From the NCBI RefSeq assembly GCF_016658545.1, contig NZ_JACVZC010000030.1:1-51723 (forward strand): DNA of 51,723 bases. The letters run 5' to 3'. Under the pieces are notes generated by a model. That model did no database searches, was not told where the DNA came from, and saw only the letters and a list, made by a program, of their open reading frames with translations. Shown here one piece after another: positions 19,450-29,373 of this stretch (position 1 is the first letter of the stretch; each line of letters starts with the position of its first letter). Origin of the DNA: Pseudomonas sp. S37. GTDB lineage: Bacteria > Pseudomonadota > Gammaproteobacteria > Pseudomonadales > Pseudomonadaceae. The position numbers were made by a program, and so were the translations under genes.

Positions 19450-20420
19450 CGGGCGGCCTGCAGGCGCCGCAGGGCGAGGCGATCGAGAGTCGGTGTCGCC
19501 AGGTTCATCAACAGGATGGCGAACGCGGTACCATCCGGGTAGCTGCCCCATGTGCGAATCAGGTAAATCAGTAGCCCGGCGCCAAGGCCGAAGCACAGCC
19601 TGGCCCATGCGCTTCTGGGGCCGGATACCGGCTCGGTGGCAATGAAGAACGCGGCCAGCATGGTCGAACCGGAGAACAGGTGCAGCAGGGGTGAGCCGTT
19701 CGAGTCCGAGCCCGATCCGTTCCAGCCCATCAGGCTGAACACGAACAGCCCTGCCAGCACGCCCAGCGGCGCATGCCAGCTGATCACCTTGCGCTGCAGC
19801 AGGAACAGGCCGCCCAGCAGAAATGCCAGGTTGACCCATTCACTATCGCGCCCACCCATGTTGCCGAAGCCAGGGTGGCTGGCGAACAGCTCGTCAATGG
19901 TAAGGCTGCGGTTGTGGCGCAGGCCGTCGAGCAACGTCGGCCGGGCCCAGGCGTCGATCTGATCGCCGCCAGCGAACACCTGCTGAACGCTGTCGAGCAG
20001 GCCAGGTACCGGCCCTGGCCAATGGTTCATCTGTAGCGGAAAACTCAGCAGCACAAAGGCATAACCGACCATGGCCGGGTTGAACAGGTTGCGCCCGACA
20101 CCGCCGAAGGCCTGCTTGCCGATGCCGATGGCCACGCCTGTCGCGACCACTGGCAGCCACCAGGGGGCGAGTGTGGGAAGGGAGGCGGCCAGCAACACGG
20201 CAGTTACCAGAGCGCTGCCGTCATTCAGCGTTGCGTTCAAGGGTTGGGCGCGCAGTTTCAAGAGTGCGGCTTCACACAGCAGCGCCGCACTGGCGCACAA
20301 CAACAGGTTCAGCAGCACCCCCCAGCCATGTAGCCACAGCAGGGCAAGCAGGCCAGGCAAACAGGCCAGCAGGACCAGGCCCATGGTAGTGCGTAGTCGC
20401 GGGTCGGGTTGGGCGATCAT
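19446..20420 (-). CDS. rnfD: RnfD membrane subunit with altered flavin site
   Basis: This 324-residue multi-pass membrane protein matches RnfD through LNDGSALVTAVLLA, GGVGRNLFNPAMVGYAF and the C-terminal RTWGSYPDGTAFAILL region. In the family a threonine in an SGATPL-type motif carries covalent FMN. Here the aligned segment reads DAWARPTLLDGL: the threonine remains, but glycine and alanine of the motif are replaced by arginine and proline. Its start overlaps the rnfA stop by four bases, leaving no room for rnfB and rnfC, which normally lie between A and D. Confidence 0.87.
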   Translation of the reverse strand: MIAQPDPRLRTTMGLVLLACLPGLLALLWLHGWGVLLNLLLCASAALLCEAALLKLRAQPLNATLNDGSALVTAVLLAASLPTLAPWWLPVVATGVAIGIGKQAFGGVGRNLFNPAMVGYAFVLLSFPLQMNHWPGPVPGLLDSVQQVFAGGDQIDAWARPTLLDGLRHNRSLTIDELFASHPGFGNMGGRDSEWVNLAFLLGGLFLLQRKVISWHAPLGVLAGLFVFSLMGWNGSGSDSNGSPLLHLFSGSTMLAAFFIATEPVSGPRSAWARLCFGLGAGLLIYLIRTWGSYPDGTAFAILLMNLATPTLDRLALRRLQAAR

Positions 20421-20965
20421 TGGGTGAACAGCCCGTTGAAACCGGAAAATGCCATCGCCATCACGCCGGCATCGATCAGTTCGATGGGCAGGCCGCGCAG
20501 TGCGGCAGGGACGTCGGCATGCTCAGTGCGCTGGCGCAGGTCGGCGAACAAAGCCAGTGCCAACCAGAAGCCGGCGCCGGCCAGCAGGCCTTGCAGCAGT
20601 GTGGTTTGCCATGGGCTGTCATCGCTGGCCAGCTGCAAGGCAAGCCCCAGCGCTACGGCGTTGCTTGACAGCAGTGCTGGCAACCCCGCTACGGGCCAGG
20701 CCGGTCGCCATTTGGCCAGGAGCCATGGCATGCCCCAGGCGAGCAGTGCCAGCCAGGGCAACAACAGGAACAGGGCAAGGTCCTGGATATGCAACGGGGC
20801 AAGCACCCTTTGAGCCAGCAGCTGAGCGCCGATCACACCCAGGGCAATGCACAGGGCGCAGGTCAAACCGTGCACATGCAGTTGCAGCCTGGGCAGTGGC
20901 TGTTGGTGTAGGCACAGATGATTGACCAGCGCGGCGCTGATCAGTACCAGGATGTAGTCATTCAT
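20417..20965 (-). CDS. rnfA: RnfA-like membrane subunit lacking the cluster cysteines
   Basis: This 182-residue protein matches RnfA at both ends (MNDYILVLISAALVNHL and the C-terminal ELIDAGVMAMAFSGFNGL) and in the middle (LFADLRQRTEHADVPAALRG). The usual cysteine of the LGLCP-type motif and the one in the TTNCA-type motif both seem absent: the second reads LLSSNAVALG here. These two cysteines, with two of RnfE, are thought to hold a membrane [2Fe-2S] cluster. It is the first gene of the A-D-G-E-nth operon. Confidence 0.82.
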   Translation of the reverse strand: MNDYILVLISAALVNHLCLHQQPLPRLQLHVHGLTCALCIALGVIGAQLLAQRVLAPLHIQDLALFLLLPWLALLAWGMPWLLAKWRPAWPVAGLPALLSSNAVALGLALQLASDDSPWQTTLLQGLLAGAGFWLALALFADLRQRTEHADVPAALRGLPIELIDAGVMAMAFSGFNGLFTQ

Positions 20966-21020
20966 GAGATGACGATAGCCGGGAATCGGGGCGATTGTCC
21001 GGGTTTGCTTTGAGGGCCTT

Positions 21021-21124
21021 GGGGCCGCTTTGCGGCCCTATCGCGACACAAGGCCGCTCCTACATGGGATCACGGTTCCCTGTAGGAGCGGCCTTGTGTC
21101 GCGATAGGGCTGCAGAGCAGCCCC
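21021..21124. repeat. REP inverted pair between metG and rnfA
   Basis: Arms at 21021-21064 and 21081-21124 carry the cgacacaaggccgctcctac class of REP with an additional ggccgctttgcggcc dyad at the outer ends. It fills most of the gap between metG and rnfA and may separate their transcripts. Confidence 0.88.
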
Positions 21125-21136
21125 CGGCAAGGTCTG

Positions 21137-23176
21137 TTACTTGATACGCTGCCCTGGCTTGGCGCCGCTGTCCGGGCTCAGCAGGTAGATCTCTTCGCCA
21201 CCAGGGCCGGCTGCCATGACCATGCCCTCGGACACGCCAAAGCGCATCTTCCGTGGCTTGAGGTTGGCCACCATCATGGTCAGGCGGCCTTCCAGCTTGG
21301 ACGGGTCAGGGTAGGCCGACTTGATGCCGGAAAACACGTTGCGGCGCTCGTCACCAATGTCCAGGGTCAGTTGCAGCAGCTTGTCGGCGCCTGGTACGGC
21401 TTCGGCCTTGACGATCAGCGCCACGCGCAGGTCGACGGCCGCGAAGGTGTCGAACTCGATTTCCGCCGACAGCGGGTCCTTGGTCAGCTCGCCATTGCCG
21501 GCCGGGGCCTTGGCTTCGGCCGCCAGCAGGTCTTCTTTACTGGCGGCGACCATGGCTTCGACCTTGGCTGGCTCGATGCGGCTCATCAGTGCCTTGAACG
21601 GGTTCAGCTGGTGGTTTTCCAGGCGCGACTGGTGGTCGTTCCAGGTCAGCGGGGCAACGTTGAGGAAGGCCTCGGCGTCGGCCGCCAGCAGCGGCAGTAC
21701 CGGCTTGAGGAAAATCACCAGCTGGCGGAACAGGTTGATGCCCTGGGCGCAGATGGCCTGTACTTCGTCCTGCTTGCCTTCCTGCTTGGCCAGCGACCAC
21801 GGCGCCTTGTCGGCGATCCAGGCGTTGGCGCGGTCGGCCAAGGCCATGATTTCGCGCATGGCACGGCCGAAGTCGCGGCCCTCGTAGGCTTCGGCGATGG
21901 ATGGCGCCGCCGCCAGGAAGGCCTCGGTCAGCTCAGGCGCGGCATCACCGCTTACCATCACACCTTCATTGCCCTTATGGATGAAGCCGGCACAGCGGCT
22001 GGCGATGTTGACCACTTTGCCCACCAGGTCAGAGTTGACCTTCTGCACGAAGTCTTCCAGGTTCAGGTCCAGGTCGTCGACGCCACGGCCCAGCTTGGCC
22101 GCGTAGTAGTAACGCAGGTACTCCGGCTGCAGGTGGTCCAGGTAGGTGCGGGCCTTGATGAAGGTGCCGCGCGACTTGGACATCTTCGCGCCGTTGACGG
22201 TCAGGTAGCCGTGCACGTTGACGGCGGTCGGCTTGCGGAAGCCGGCGCCTTCGAGCATGGCTGGCCAGAACAGGGCGTGGAAGTTGACGATGTCCTTGCC
22301 GATGAAGTGGTACAGCTCGGCCTTGGAGCCTTCGTTCCAGAATGCGTCGAAGTCCAGCTCCGGACGGCGGGCGCAAAGGTTCTTGAAGCTGGCCATGTAG
22401 CCGATTGGCGCATCCAGCCACACGTAGAAGTACTTGCCTGGCTCACCCGGGATTTCGAAGCCGAAGTACGGCGCGTCGCGGGAGATGTCCCACTCTTGCA
22501 AGCCCGAGTCCAGCCATTCGGCCAGCTTGTTGGCGACCGCATCCTGCAGGGTGCCGCTGCGGGTCCACTGCTGCAGCATGGCCTGGAAGTCCGGCAGCTT
22601 GAAGAAGAAGTGCTGCGAATCACGCAGTACCGGGGTGGCACCGGAGATGGCCGACTTGGGGTTCTTCAGCTCGGTAGGCGCGTAGGTGGCGCCGCATTTT
22701 TCGCAGTTGTCGCCGTACTGGTCTTCGGCCGCGCACTTGGGGCAGGTGCCTTTGATGAAGCGGTCGGCCAGGAACATGCCCTTTTCCGGGTCGAAGTACT
22801 GGGTCACCGAACGGGTGGCAATGTGTCCGGCATCACGCAGGCGCGAGTAGATCAGGCTCGACAGTTCGCGGTTTTCTTCGCTGTGGGTGGAGTGGAAGTT
22901 GTCGAAGTCCACCAGGAAGTCGGCGAAGTCGCTGCTGTGCTCGGCCTGGACATTGGCGATCAGCTGTTCCGGGGTGATTCCTTCCTTTTCGGCGCGCAGC
23001 ATGATGGCCGAACCGTGGGCGTCGTCGGCGCAGACGTAGATGCACTGGTTGCCGCGTAGCTTCTGGAAGCGCACCCACATGTCCGTCTGGATGTACTCCA
23101 GCATATGGCCAAGGTGGATCGATCCATTGGCATAGGGCAGGGCGCTGGTGACGAGAATCTGACGTGGCTCGGACAT
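21137..23176 (-). CDS. metG: Methionyl-tRNA synthetase
   Basis: This 679-residue class I synthetase charges tRNA(Met). HLGH is at residues 21-24 and KMSKS follows in the [11 protein letters not shown] segment. A zinc knuckle with CPKC and CEKC motifs lies in the connective domain. A C-terminal EMAPII/OB-fold tRNA-binding domain (about residues 575-679, with VDLRVALIV) makes it the long dimeric form found in E. coli. It is divergent from apbC, as in many gammaproteobacteria. Confidence 0.97.
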   Translation of the reverse strand: MSEPRQILVTSALPYANGSIHLGHMLEYIQTDMWVRFQKLRGNQCIYVCADDAHGSAIMLRAEKEGITPEQLIANVQAEHSSDFADFLVDFDNFHSTHSEENRELSSLIYSRLRDAGHIATRSVTQYFDPEKGMFLADRFIKGTCPKCAAEDQYGDNCEKCGATYAPTELKNPKSAISGATPVLRDSQHFFFKLPDFQAMLQQWTRSGTLQDAVANKLAEWLDSGLQEWDISRDAPYFGFEIPGEPGKYFYVWLDAPIGYMASFKNLCARRPELDFDAFWNEGSKAELYHFIGKDIVNFHALFWPAMLEGAGFRKPTAVNVHGYLTVNGAKMSKSRGTFIKARTYLDHLQPEYLRYYYAAKLGRGVDDLDLNLEDFVQKVNSDLVGKVVNIASRCAGFIHKGNEGVMVSGDAAPELTEAFLAAAPSIAEAYEGRDFGRAMREIMALADRANAWIADKAPWSLAKQEGKQDEVQAICAQGINLFRQLVIFLKPVLPLLAADAEAFLNVAPLTWNDHQSRLENHQLNPFKALMSRIEPAKVEAMVAASKEDLLAAEAKAPAGNGELTKDPLSAEIEFDTFAAVDLRVALIVKAEAVPGADKLLQLTLDIGDERRNVFSGIKSAYPDPSKLEGRLTMMVANLKPRKMRFGVSEGMVMAAGPGGEEIYLLSPDSGAKPGQRIK

Positions 23177-23333
23177 GGTGGCTCGGCTACTTATCTGGCT
23201 CGGGGTAAAAATGAGGGTGATCGGCCACTATAAAGGGCTGGCGAAGATATTTCACCCCGCAAGCGCATCTGCTGACGATTGACGGGTTAGGATAGGCGCC
23301 TGTTTTACATTCAGTTTGCCAATGGGAGTCTCC

Positions 23334-24428
23334 ATGAGTGCCGTCACCCGTGCCGCCGTCGAAGGCGTGCTTCGCCAGTACACCGACCCCTACCTGAACC
23401 AGGACCCGGTCAGCGCCGGTTGTGTGCGCGCCATCGATATCCAGGGCGGGCAGGTCAACGTGCAGTTGCAGTTGGGGTATGCCGCCGGGCTGTTCAAGAA
23501 CGGCTGGGCCCAGGTGCTGCAGACCGCCATCGGCAACCTCGAGGGTGTCAGTGGCGCCCAGGTGTCGATCGACTGCGTGGTGGCGGCGCACAAGGCCCAG
23601 GCCCAGGTGCCGGCCATGGCCAACGTCAAGAACATCATTGCCGTGGCCTCGGGCAAGGGCGGCGTCGGTAAGTCGACCACCGCAGCCAACCTGGCCCTGG
23701 CGCTGGCCCGCGAAGGTGCGCGGGTCGGTATTCTTGATGCCGATATCTACGGCCCCAGCCAGGGCGTGATGTTCGGTATCGCTGAAGGCACCCGCCCGCA
23801 GATTCGCGAGCAGAAGTGGTTCGTACCGATCAAGGCCCATGGTGTGGAAGTCATGTCCATGGCGTTTCTCACCGACGACAATACGCCGATGGTCTGGCGT
23901 GGCCCGATGGTCTCCGGCGCACTGCTGCAGCTGGTGACGCAAACGGCCTGGGATGACCTGGATTACCTGGTGATCGACATGCCACCGGGTACCGGCGACA
24001 TCCAGCTGACCCTGGCGCAGAAGGTGCCGGTGGCCGGTTCGGTAATTGTTACCACGCCGCAGGACCTGGCCTTGCTGGATGCCAAGAAGGGCGTGGAGAT
24101 GTTCCGCAAGGTCAACATCCCGGTGCTGGGCGTGGTCGAGAACATGGCTGTGCACATCTGTTCGAACTGCGGCCATGCCGAGCACCTGTTCGGTGAAGGC
24201 GGTGGCGAGAAGCTGGCCAGCCAGTATGGCGTCGATCTGCTGGCATCGCTGCCACTGTCGATGCTGATCCGCGAGCAGGCCGACAGCGGCAAGCCCACGG
24301 CGATTGCCGAGCCGGAAAGCCAGATTGCCATGGTCTATCAGGAACTGGCCCGCCAGGTGGGCGCGCGGATCGTGCTGCAGGAAGCTGCGGCGCCGGCGAT
24401 GCCGAGCATTACCATCAGCGAGGACTGA
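23334..24428 (+). CDS. apbC: Iron-sulfur cluster carrier protein ApbC/Mrp
   Basis: This 364-residue P-loop ATPase of the Mrp/NBP35 family carries and transfers Fe-S clusters. An N-terminal MIP18/DUF59-like domain (about residues 1-85) precedes the deviant Walker A GKGGVGKSTTAANLA, the IDMPPGTGD motif and a CxxC (CSNC) cluster-binding pair near residue 278. The ATG at 23334 has a GGGAG ribosome site; an in-frame ATG six codons upstream is less likely. It is a single gene followed by a REP pair. Confidence 0.95.
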   Translation: MSAVTRAAVEGVLRQYTDPYLNQDPVSAGCVRAIDIQGGQVNVQLQLGYAAGLFKNGWAQVLQTAIGNLEGVSGAQVSIDCVVAAHKAQAQVPAMANVKNIIAVASGKGGVGKSTTAANLALALAREGARVGILDADIYGPSQGVMFGIAEGTRPQIREQKWFVPIKAHGVEVMSMAFLTDDNTPMVWRGPMVSGALLQLVTQTAWDDLDYLVIDMPPGTGDIQLTLAQKVPVAGSVIVTTPQDLALLDAKKGVEMFRKVNIPVLGVVENMAVHICSNCGHAEHLFGEGGGEKLASQYGVDLLASLPLSMLIREQADSGKPTAIAEPESQIAMVYQELARQVGARIVLQEAAAPAMPSITISED

Positions 24429-24440
24429 AGTTCGCGTGGG

Positions 24441-24530
24441 CTTCTTCGCGGGTGAACCCGCTCCCACAGGTACAGCACAAGCTTCAAGTCCTGTGCAGTC
24501 CTTGTGGGAGCGGGTTCACCCGCGAAGAAG
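24441..24530. repeat. REP pair downstream of apbC
   Basis: Arms cttcttcgcgggtgaacccg... (24441-24470) and its complement (24503-24530) form an inverted pair of the gcgggttcacccgc class between the convergent apbC and cold-shock genes. Confidence 0.88.
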
Positions 24531-24556
24531 TCATCACCGGTTTTTCCGTCAGGCAT

Positions 24557-24585
24557 AAAAAAACCCGCCAGAAGGCGGGTTTTTT
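24557..24585. terminator. Bidirectional terminator apbC / cold-shock gene
   Basis: An A7 run, the stem cccgcc / ggcggg around agaa, and a T6 run form a rho-independent terminator that can serve both converging genes. Confidence 0.88.
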
Positions 24586-24608
24586 GAAAGCTAAAAAGCT
24601 AGATCGAC

Positions 24609-24818
24609 TTAGGCGATCTGAACTTCTTCAGCCTGCATGCCTTTCTGGCCGCGGGTAGCGACGAAAGTAACAGCCTGGCCTTCTTTCAGGGTTTTGAAGC
24701 CGTCAGCTTGGATGGCTTTGAAGTGCACGAACAGGTCGTCGCCCGACTGAGGGGTGATGAAGCCGTAGCCTTTCTCATCGTTGAACCACTTAACAACACC
24801 GGATTGACGGTTGGACAT
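24609..24818 (-). CDS. Cold-shock family nucleic-acid chaperone (CspA-like)
   Basis: This 69-residue single cold-shock domain binds single-stranded RNA or DNA through RNP1 (KGYGFI) and RNP2 (DLFVHF). Such proteins melt RNA secondary structure at low temperature or serve as general RNA chaperones. The ATG at 24818 has a perfect AAGGAG ribosome site ten bases upstream; the 21-residue extension to 24881 is not part of the family. Whether it is cold-induced cannot be told from sequence. Confidence 0.95.
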   Translation of the reverse strand: MSNRQSGVVKWFNDEKGYGFITPQSGDDLFVHFKAIQADGFKTLKEGQAVTFVATRGQKGMQAEEVQIA

Positions 24819-25145
24819 TTTTCTGTCTCCTTGGACAATTTGATAACGGTCAGGAAAAACCCTGCCCGGGACTGAGCGCAAAGAGAGCAGAAAATTCAGC
24901 GATGGGCCGATCAGGATCGTGCATCAAACTAGAGATTCTCGGTGTCACGTGCAGCACAGTGGCGCCACCTTACCCCACTTTCCGCAACCTGCCAATGGTC
25001 TGAAGGCGCTTTACGCAAATTCGGATCGGCGGCGGCTGCAGCCCCCGCCCGGCGCGGGATGTGGCATGGAACTTTAACCTGGGCGCCGGGACCGGTAAGA
25101 TGCGCAGCACGATTTTTACCCCGCAACTCTCTCAGGACACCCGCC
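24819..25145. other. 327-bp divergent region, cold-shock gene leader and dcd upstream
   Basis: The side near the cold-shock gene should hold its 5' leader, which in this family is often long and structured. Near dcd a taagat at 25096-25101 could be a -10 without a good -35. I see no gene in this stretch. Confidence 0.5.
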
Positions 25146-25712
25146 ATGAGCATCAAATCGGACAAGTGGATTCGCCGCATGGCGCAGGAACACGGCATGA
25201 TCGAGCCGTTCGTCGAGCGGCAGGTGCGCGGCGAGCAAGACAGCCGGGTCATCTCCTTCGGCGTTTCCAGCTACGGCTACGACGTGCGCTGCGCCGACGA
25301 ATTCAAGGTGTTCACCAATATCAATTCGGCCACCGTCGACCCGAAAAACTTCGATGCCGGCAGCTTCGTCGACATCAAGAGCGACGTGTGCATCATTCCG
25401 CCAAACTCGTTCGCCCTGGCCCGCACCGTCGAGTATTTCCGAATTCCGCGTGACGTGCTGACCATCTGCCTGGGCAAGAGCACCTACGCCCGTTGCGGCA
25501 TCATCGTCAACGTCACCCCACTGGAACCCGAGTGGGAGGGCCACGTGACACTGGAGTTCTCCAACACCACCACGCTGCCGGCAAAGATCTACGCCAACGA
25601 AGGCGTGGCCCAGATGCTGTTCCTGCAGTCCGACGAAGAGTGTGAAGTGTCGTACAAGGACCGCGGCGGCAAGTACCAGGGCCAGCGCGGCGTCACCCTG
25701 CCGCGTACCTGA
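25146..25712 (+). CDS. dcd: dCTP deaminase
   Basis: This 188-residue trimeric enzyme deaminates dCTP to dUTP in thymidylate synthesis. Family motifs are visible: [24 protein letters not shown] with the catalytic-site residues, and [15 protein letters not shown] with the catalytic glutamate, then [12 protein letters not shown]. The ATG at 25146 begins [13 protein letters not shown], the usual beginning. A GCGCGGG / CCCGCGC hairpin follows the stop. Confidence 0.96.
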   Translation: MSIKSDKWIRRMAQEHGMIEPFVERQVRGEQDSRVISFGVSSYGYDVRCADEFKVFTNINSATVDPKNFDAGSFVDIKSDVCIIPPNSFALARTVEYFRIPRDVLTICLGKSTYARCGIIVNVTPLEPEWEGHVTLEFSNTTTLPAKIYANEGVAQMLFLQSDEECEVSYKDRGGKYQGQRGVTLPRT

Positions 25713-25720
25713 GCCGACAA

Positions 25721-25740
25721 GCGCGGGGAATTACCCGCGC
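25721..25740 (+). terminator. Hairpin after dcd
   Basis: The perfect 7-bp stem gcgcggg / cccgcgc surrounds gaatta, eight bases after the dcd stop. The following ctttgg is not a proper T run, so termination would be weak. Confidence 0.5.
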
Positions 25741-25805
25741 CTTTGGCACTCCAACGGAGTAACGCTGGTGCGCATGATGCGCATCGGCCCCGTCAGGAGC
25801 AGCCA

Positions 25806-26033
25806 ATGAAACTCCATCCCGCAATCAGTGCCAAGCTGGCAGGCCTGCAGCCCAACCACATCGGGTTGTTGCCCTGGTCACTGCTGGCGCACCCGCTGCC
25901 GATGCAGGCGGGGGGCGTGCCCCACCAGCCTGGTCCCGATACCCCACAACCGCCGCAACCGGGTGAAACACCGCCCATGGAGCCCGGCGAGCCGACCTTG
26001 CCGGACGAGCCACCTCCCGCGCCTGTCGCCTGA
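25806..26033 (+). CDS. Proline-rich small protein of unknown function
   Basis: I do not recognise this 75-residue protein. It starts with a plausible amphipathic segment (MKLHPAISAKLAGLQPNH), continues with a short hydrophobic stretch and ends in a proline/glycine/glutamate-rich tail of about 40 residues with PxxPxP-like repeats. A CAGGAG ribosome site precedes the ATG, which supports real translation. It lies between dcd and the convergent phosphoesterase gene, with only six bases to the latter's stop. Confidence 0.6.
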   Translation: MKLHPAISAKLAGLQPNHIGLLPWSLLAHPLPMQAGGVPHQPGPDTPQPPQPGETPPMEPGEPTLPDEPPPAPVA

Positions 26034-26039
26034 GCGCTG

Positions 26040-26690
26040 TTACAGCGGCCAGACCCGGTCGGCACCGGTCAGGTACACCTGGCTGGTGTTGCTGGGGGTG
26101 ATTTCCCAGCCACCGGTGAATTCACCGAATGCCGGGAGCAGGCTGACGTGCCCATCGATCAGGAAGCAAGGCAGGCGCAAGCGCTGGCGCGCCTTGCCGC
26201 GCAGGACGAAGACCGGGTGCACATGGCCCGCCAGTACGGGGTGTGTCGGGTGAGGTGCGGGTTCATGCTGCAGGGCAAACGGGCCTGACAGCCACGGTTC
26301 GTCCTTGACTTCGATACCGAGCGAGGCGGGTGGATCGCCGGCGTTGCGATCATGATTGCCGCGTATCAGCACGATTTCCAGGTGTTCATGCCGTTCCCGC
26401 CAGGCGTGCAATCGGGCCATTGTTGCGGGCGCCCTGGCTGTGCGTGCATGCAGGAAGTCGCCCAGCACGATCAGCTGTTCGCAGTCATATCGGCCCAGCA
26501 GGGTATCCAGGCGGGCGAGGGTGGCCTCGGTGGTGCCCCGTGGCACGGGTTGGTGCAGCGCGCGGTAGCTGGCGGCTTTGCCGATGTGCACGTCGGCTAC
26601 CAGCAGTGCGCGGCGGGCGGGCCAGTAGATGGCTTTGTCAGGGAGCAGCCAGAGCGTCTGGCCGCAGTGCTCAATGGACTGGTAATTCAT
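26040..26690 (-). CDS. pdeM: Ligase-associated DNA damage response endonuclease PdeM
   Basis: This 216-residue calcineurin-like metallophosphoesterase belongs to the set that travels with bacterial ATP-dependent DNA ligases. The metal motifs are DVHIGK (D33, H35), GDFLH (D78), GNHD (111-114) and GHVHP (H156, H158). It probably acts as a nuclease or phosphodiesterase in DNA repair. It is the last gene of the minus-strand block that also contains the Lhr-like helicase, the ligase and the MBL exonuclease, separated from the helicase by a REP pair. Confidence 0.9.
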   Translation of the reverse strand: MNYQSIEHCGQTLWLLPDKAIYWPARRALLVADVHIGKAASYRALHQPVPRGTTEATLARLDTLLGRYDCEQLIVLGDFLHARTARAPATMARLHAWRERHEHLEIVLIRGNHDRNAGDPPASLGIEVKDEPWLSGPFALQHEPAPHPTHPVLAGHVHPVFVLRGKARQRLRLPCFLIDGHVSLLPAFGEFTGGWEITPSNTSQVYLTGADRVWPL

Positions 26691-26711
26691 GCAGCCTCAA
26701 CCCCCTGGATC

Positions 26712-26834
26712 CGGGGCCGCTTTGCGGCCCTTTCGCGACGCAAGGCCGCTCCTACAGGGACGCGCGTACCCATGGCGATGCGCGGTCGCCTGTAGGAGCG
26801 GCCTTGCGTCGCGAAAGGGCTGCAAAGCAGCCCC
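26712..26834. repeat. REP inverted pair between helicase and pdeM
   Basis: Arms at 26712-26757 and 26790-26834 are near-perfect complements of the cgacgcaaggccgctcctac class. It lies inside the repair block and may reduce read-through from helicase to pdeM. Confidence 0.87.
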
Positions 26835-26855
26835 AAAAACCCCAAAAGCATCACG

Positions 26856-29306
26856 TCATCCCCCACCCGCCGCATGCTCCAGCTCCGCCACCATCCGCGC
26901 AATCCGGTCCGCCAGCTTCTCGGTACTCAACGTCTCGCGCATCCCCTCCACCAGCAAGGCAAACGCCAGCGGCCCTGGCCGTTTCAGCTCGCGCAGATCC
27001 AGCCGCAACCCAGCCATTTCCAGCAGCTGCCGGCGCAGCCGCTCAATCTCCAGCTCCTCGCTCAACACCTCATCCCGCGCCTGGCCAAGCAGCAGGTTGC
27101 CGGCATCGTGCTTGCGAAACACCTCATAGAACAGCCCACTCGACGCCTGGATCTGTCGGGTGCTCTTCTGCGCCGCCGGGTAGCCACCAAACACCAGCCC
27201 GGCAATCTGGGCGATCTCGCGGAAGCGTCGCAATGCCATCTCGCCTGCGTTCAGGCTGGCCAGCACATCCTCCAGCAGATGCTCGGTGCCCAGTGCCCGT
27301 GGCAAGTGCGTCGCCCAGTCCACATTGCCAGGGCTGAGCAGCTCGAACCCGTAGTCATTGACGGCAATCGACACTGACAGAGGCTGCTCCCGGCTGACCC
27401 GCCAGGCAACAAGGTTGGCCAAGCCCAGGTTGGCCATGCGCCCGGCGAACGGGTACAGGAACAAGTGCCAGCCCTGACGGGATTTGTAAGTCTCGGCCAG
27501 TAACGTGCCGGTGGTGGGTATGGCCGACCACAGTGCCTGCAAGGCCAGTAACGGTCGCACCGCGCGCATTTCCGGGCCGTCGAAACGGTCATGCGCCGCG
27601 GCATCGAGTTGCTCCACCACGGCATCGGCCAACTCGCCGGACAGCGGCATGCGCCCGCCGTTCCAGCGTGCCACCGCCGCTTTGCGGGCCGTGCTGCGAC
27701 GCACGTAGGCAGTCATGTTCTCTACCCGCACCAACTCCAGTACCCGCCCGGCAAACACCAGCGTATCGCCTGGCCGCAGGCGGGCGATGAACGCTTCTTC
27801 GACACTGCCCAGCGTCTTGCCTCCACCCCCCTTGCTCCAGAACTTCAATTGCAGGTTGGCATCGCTGACGATGGTGCCGATGGCCATGCGGTGGCGCCGT
27901 GCGAGGCGTTCGCTGGCCACGCGGTACACGCCGTCGGCCTGGCGTTCAACGCGCTGGTAGTCCGGGTAGGCAGTAAGCGAACTGCCACCGTGGCAGACGA
28001 AATCCAGTGCCCACTGCCATTGGCTGTCGCGCAACCCGGCAAAAGCCCAGGTGCTGCGCACTTCGGCCAGCAATTGCTCGGGGCGAAAGCCATTGCCCAA
28101 GGCCATGCTGACCAGGTGCTGCACCAGCACGTCCATGCACAGCCGTGGTGAGACGCGCGCTTCAATATGCCCGGCTTGCAGTGCCTGGCGAGCCGCTGCG
28201 GCTTCCACCAACTCCAGGCTGTGCGTGGGGACCAGGGTGATCCGCGAGCGCCGCCCTGGCGCGTGCCCTGAGCGACCGGCACGTTGCATCAGGCGGGCAA
28301 TGCCCTTGGCCGAGCCAATTTGCAGCACCCGTTCCACCGGCAGGAAGTCCACGCCCAGGTCCAGGCTGGAGGTGCACACCACCGCCTTCAGGCTGCCCTG
28401 CTTGAGGCTGCGCTCGACCCAGTCGCGGGTAGCCCGGGCCAACGAGGCATGGTGCAAGGCAATCAGCCCGGCCCAGTCCGGGCGGGCTTCAAGCAGGGCC
28501 TGATACCACAGTTCGGCTTGGGCACGGGTATTGGTGAATACCAGGCAGCTGGCACTGGCATCGACTTCCTGGCTGACCTGGGCGAGCATTTTCAGGCCCA
28601 TGTGCCCGGCCCACGGGAAGCGCTCGATCGCTGCCGGCAGCAAGGTGTCGACCTGCAGCGCCTTGTCCTGCCGGCCCTGTACCAGCTGGCCGCCTTGCGG
28701 CAGCAGCACATCCAGCGCGTGCTGCAGGTTGCCGAGGGTGGCGGAAAGGCCCCAGGTCATCAGGCCGGGTTGCCACTGGCGCAGGTGGGCAAGGGCCAAT
28801 TGCAGTTGCACCCCGCGTTTGTTGCCAAGCAACTCGTGCCATTCGTCCACCACCACCAGGCGCAGCGTGGCGAAATCCTCGTGTGCCTGGGCCCGGGTCA
28901 GCAGCAAGGTCAGGCTCTCGGGCGTGGTGACCAGCACGCTGGGCAGGCGCCGGGCTTGCCGGGCGCGCTCGGCACTGCCGGTGTCGCCGCTACGCACACC
29001 CACGCTCCAGGTCAGCGCCAGTTCATCGAGCGGCACCTGCAAGGCGCGGGCGGTGTCGGCGGCCAGCGCGCGCATGGGCGTAACCCACACCACCTGCAAC
29101 GGCGCAGGCTGGCGCCCCTGAGGCAGGGCCTTGAATGCCCGGATTGCGGCCAGCCATACCGCGTAGGTCTTGCCGGCACCGGTGCTGGCATGCAGCAGGC
29201 CGGATTCGCCACGCTCTACGGCCGCCCATACGCGGCGCTGGAAGGCGAAAGGTTTCCAGCCACGTTTGGCGAACCAGGCATTGGCGAGGTCGGTGAAGGG
29301 GGGCAT
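26856..29306 (-). CDS. Ligase-associated DEXH-box DNA helicase (Lhr-Core-like)
   Basis: This 816-residue superfamily 2 helicase matches the Lhr-Core type found with bacterial ATP-dependent ligases. Motif I (STGAGKT) is at residues 41-47, motif II is DEWHELLG, motif III SATLGN, and motifs V-VI lie in SSLDLGVDF and [13 protein letters not shown] winged-helix and Lhr-type C-terminal domain follow. It probably translocates 3'-5' on single-stranded DNA during repair. It is 67 bp downstream of the M14-type deacylase gene and on the same strand. Confidence 0.92.
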   Translation of the reverse strand: MPPFTDLANAWFAKRGWKPFAFQRRVWAAVERGESGLLHASTGAGKTYAVWLAAIRAFKALPQGRQPAPLQVVWVTPMRALAADTARALQVPLDELALTWSVGVRSGDTGSAERARQARRLPSVLVTTPESLTLLLTRAQAHEDFATLRLVVVDEWHELLGNKRGVQLQLALAHLRQWQPGLMTWGLSATLGNLQHALDVLLPQGGQLVQGRQDKALQVDTLLPAAIERFPWAGHMGLKMLAQVSQEVDASASCLVFTNTRAQAELWYQALLEARPDWAGLIALHHASLARATRDWVERSLKQGSLKAVVCTSSLDLGVDFLPVERVLQIGSAKGIARLMQRAGRSGHAPGRRSRITLVPTHSLELVEAAAARQALQAGHIEARVSPRLCMDVLVQHLVSMALGNGFRPEQLLAEVRSTWAFAGLRDSQWQWALDFVCHGGSSLTAYPDYQRVERQADGVYRVASERLARRHRMAIGTIVSDANLQLKFWSKGGGGKTLGSVEEAFIARLRPGDTLVFAGRVLELVRVENMTAYVRRSTARKAAVARWNGGRMPLSGELADAVVEQLDAAAHDRFDGPEMRAVRPLLALQALWSAIPTTGTLLAETYKSRQGWHLFLYPFAGRMANLGLANLVAWRVSREQPLSVSIAVNDYGFELLSPGNVDWATHLPRALGTEHLLEDVLASLNAGEMALRRFREIAQIAGLVFGGYPAAQKSTRQIQASSGLFYEVFRKHDAGNLLLGQARDEVLSEELEIERLRRQLLEMAGLRLDLRELKRPGPLAFALLVEGMRETLSTEKLADRIARMVAELEHAAGGG

Positions 29307-29373
29307 AAAGCGGGCAGTCCCTCAAAGGCTGTGCTTCTACAGACCGCCCGCTGCCGGCAATGGTTTTACCGGA

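Noticed and set aside
21371..23059. 562-residue open frame antisense to metG
   Set aside because: It is the shadow of metG, which has all synthetase motifs.
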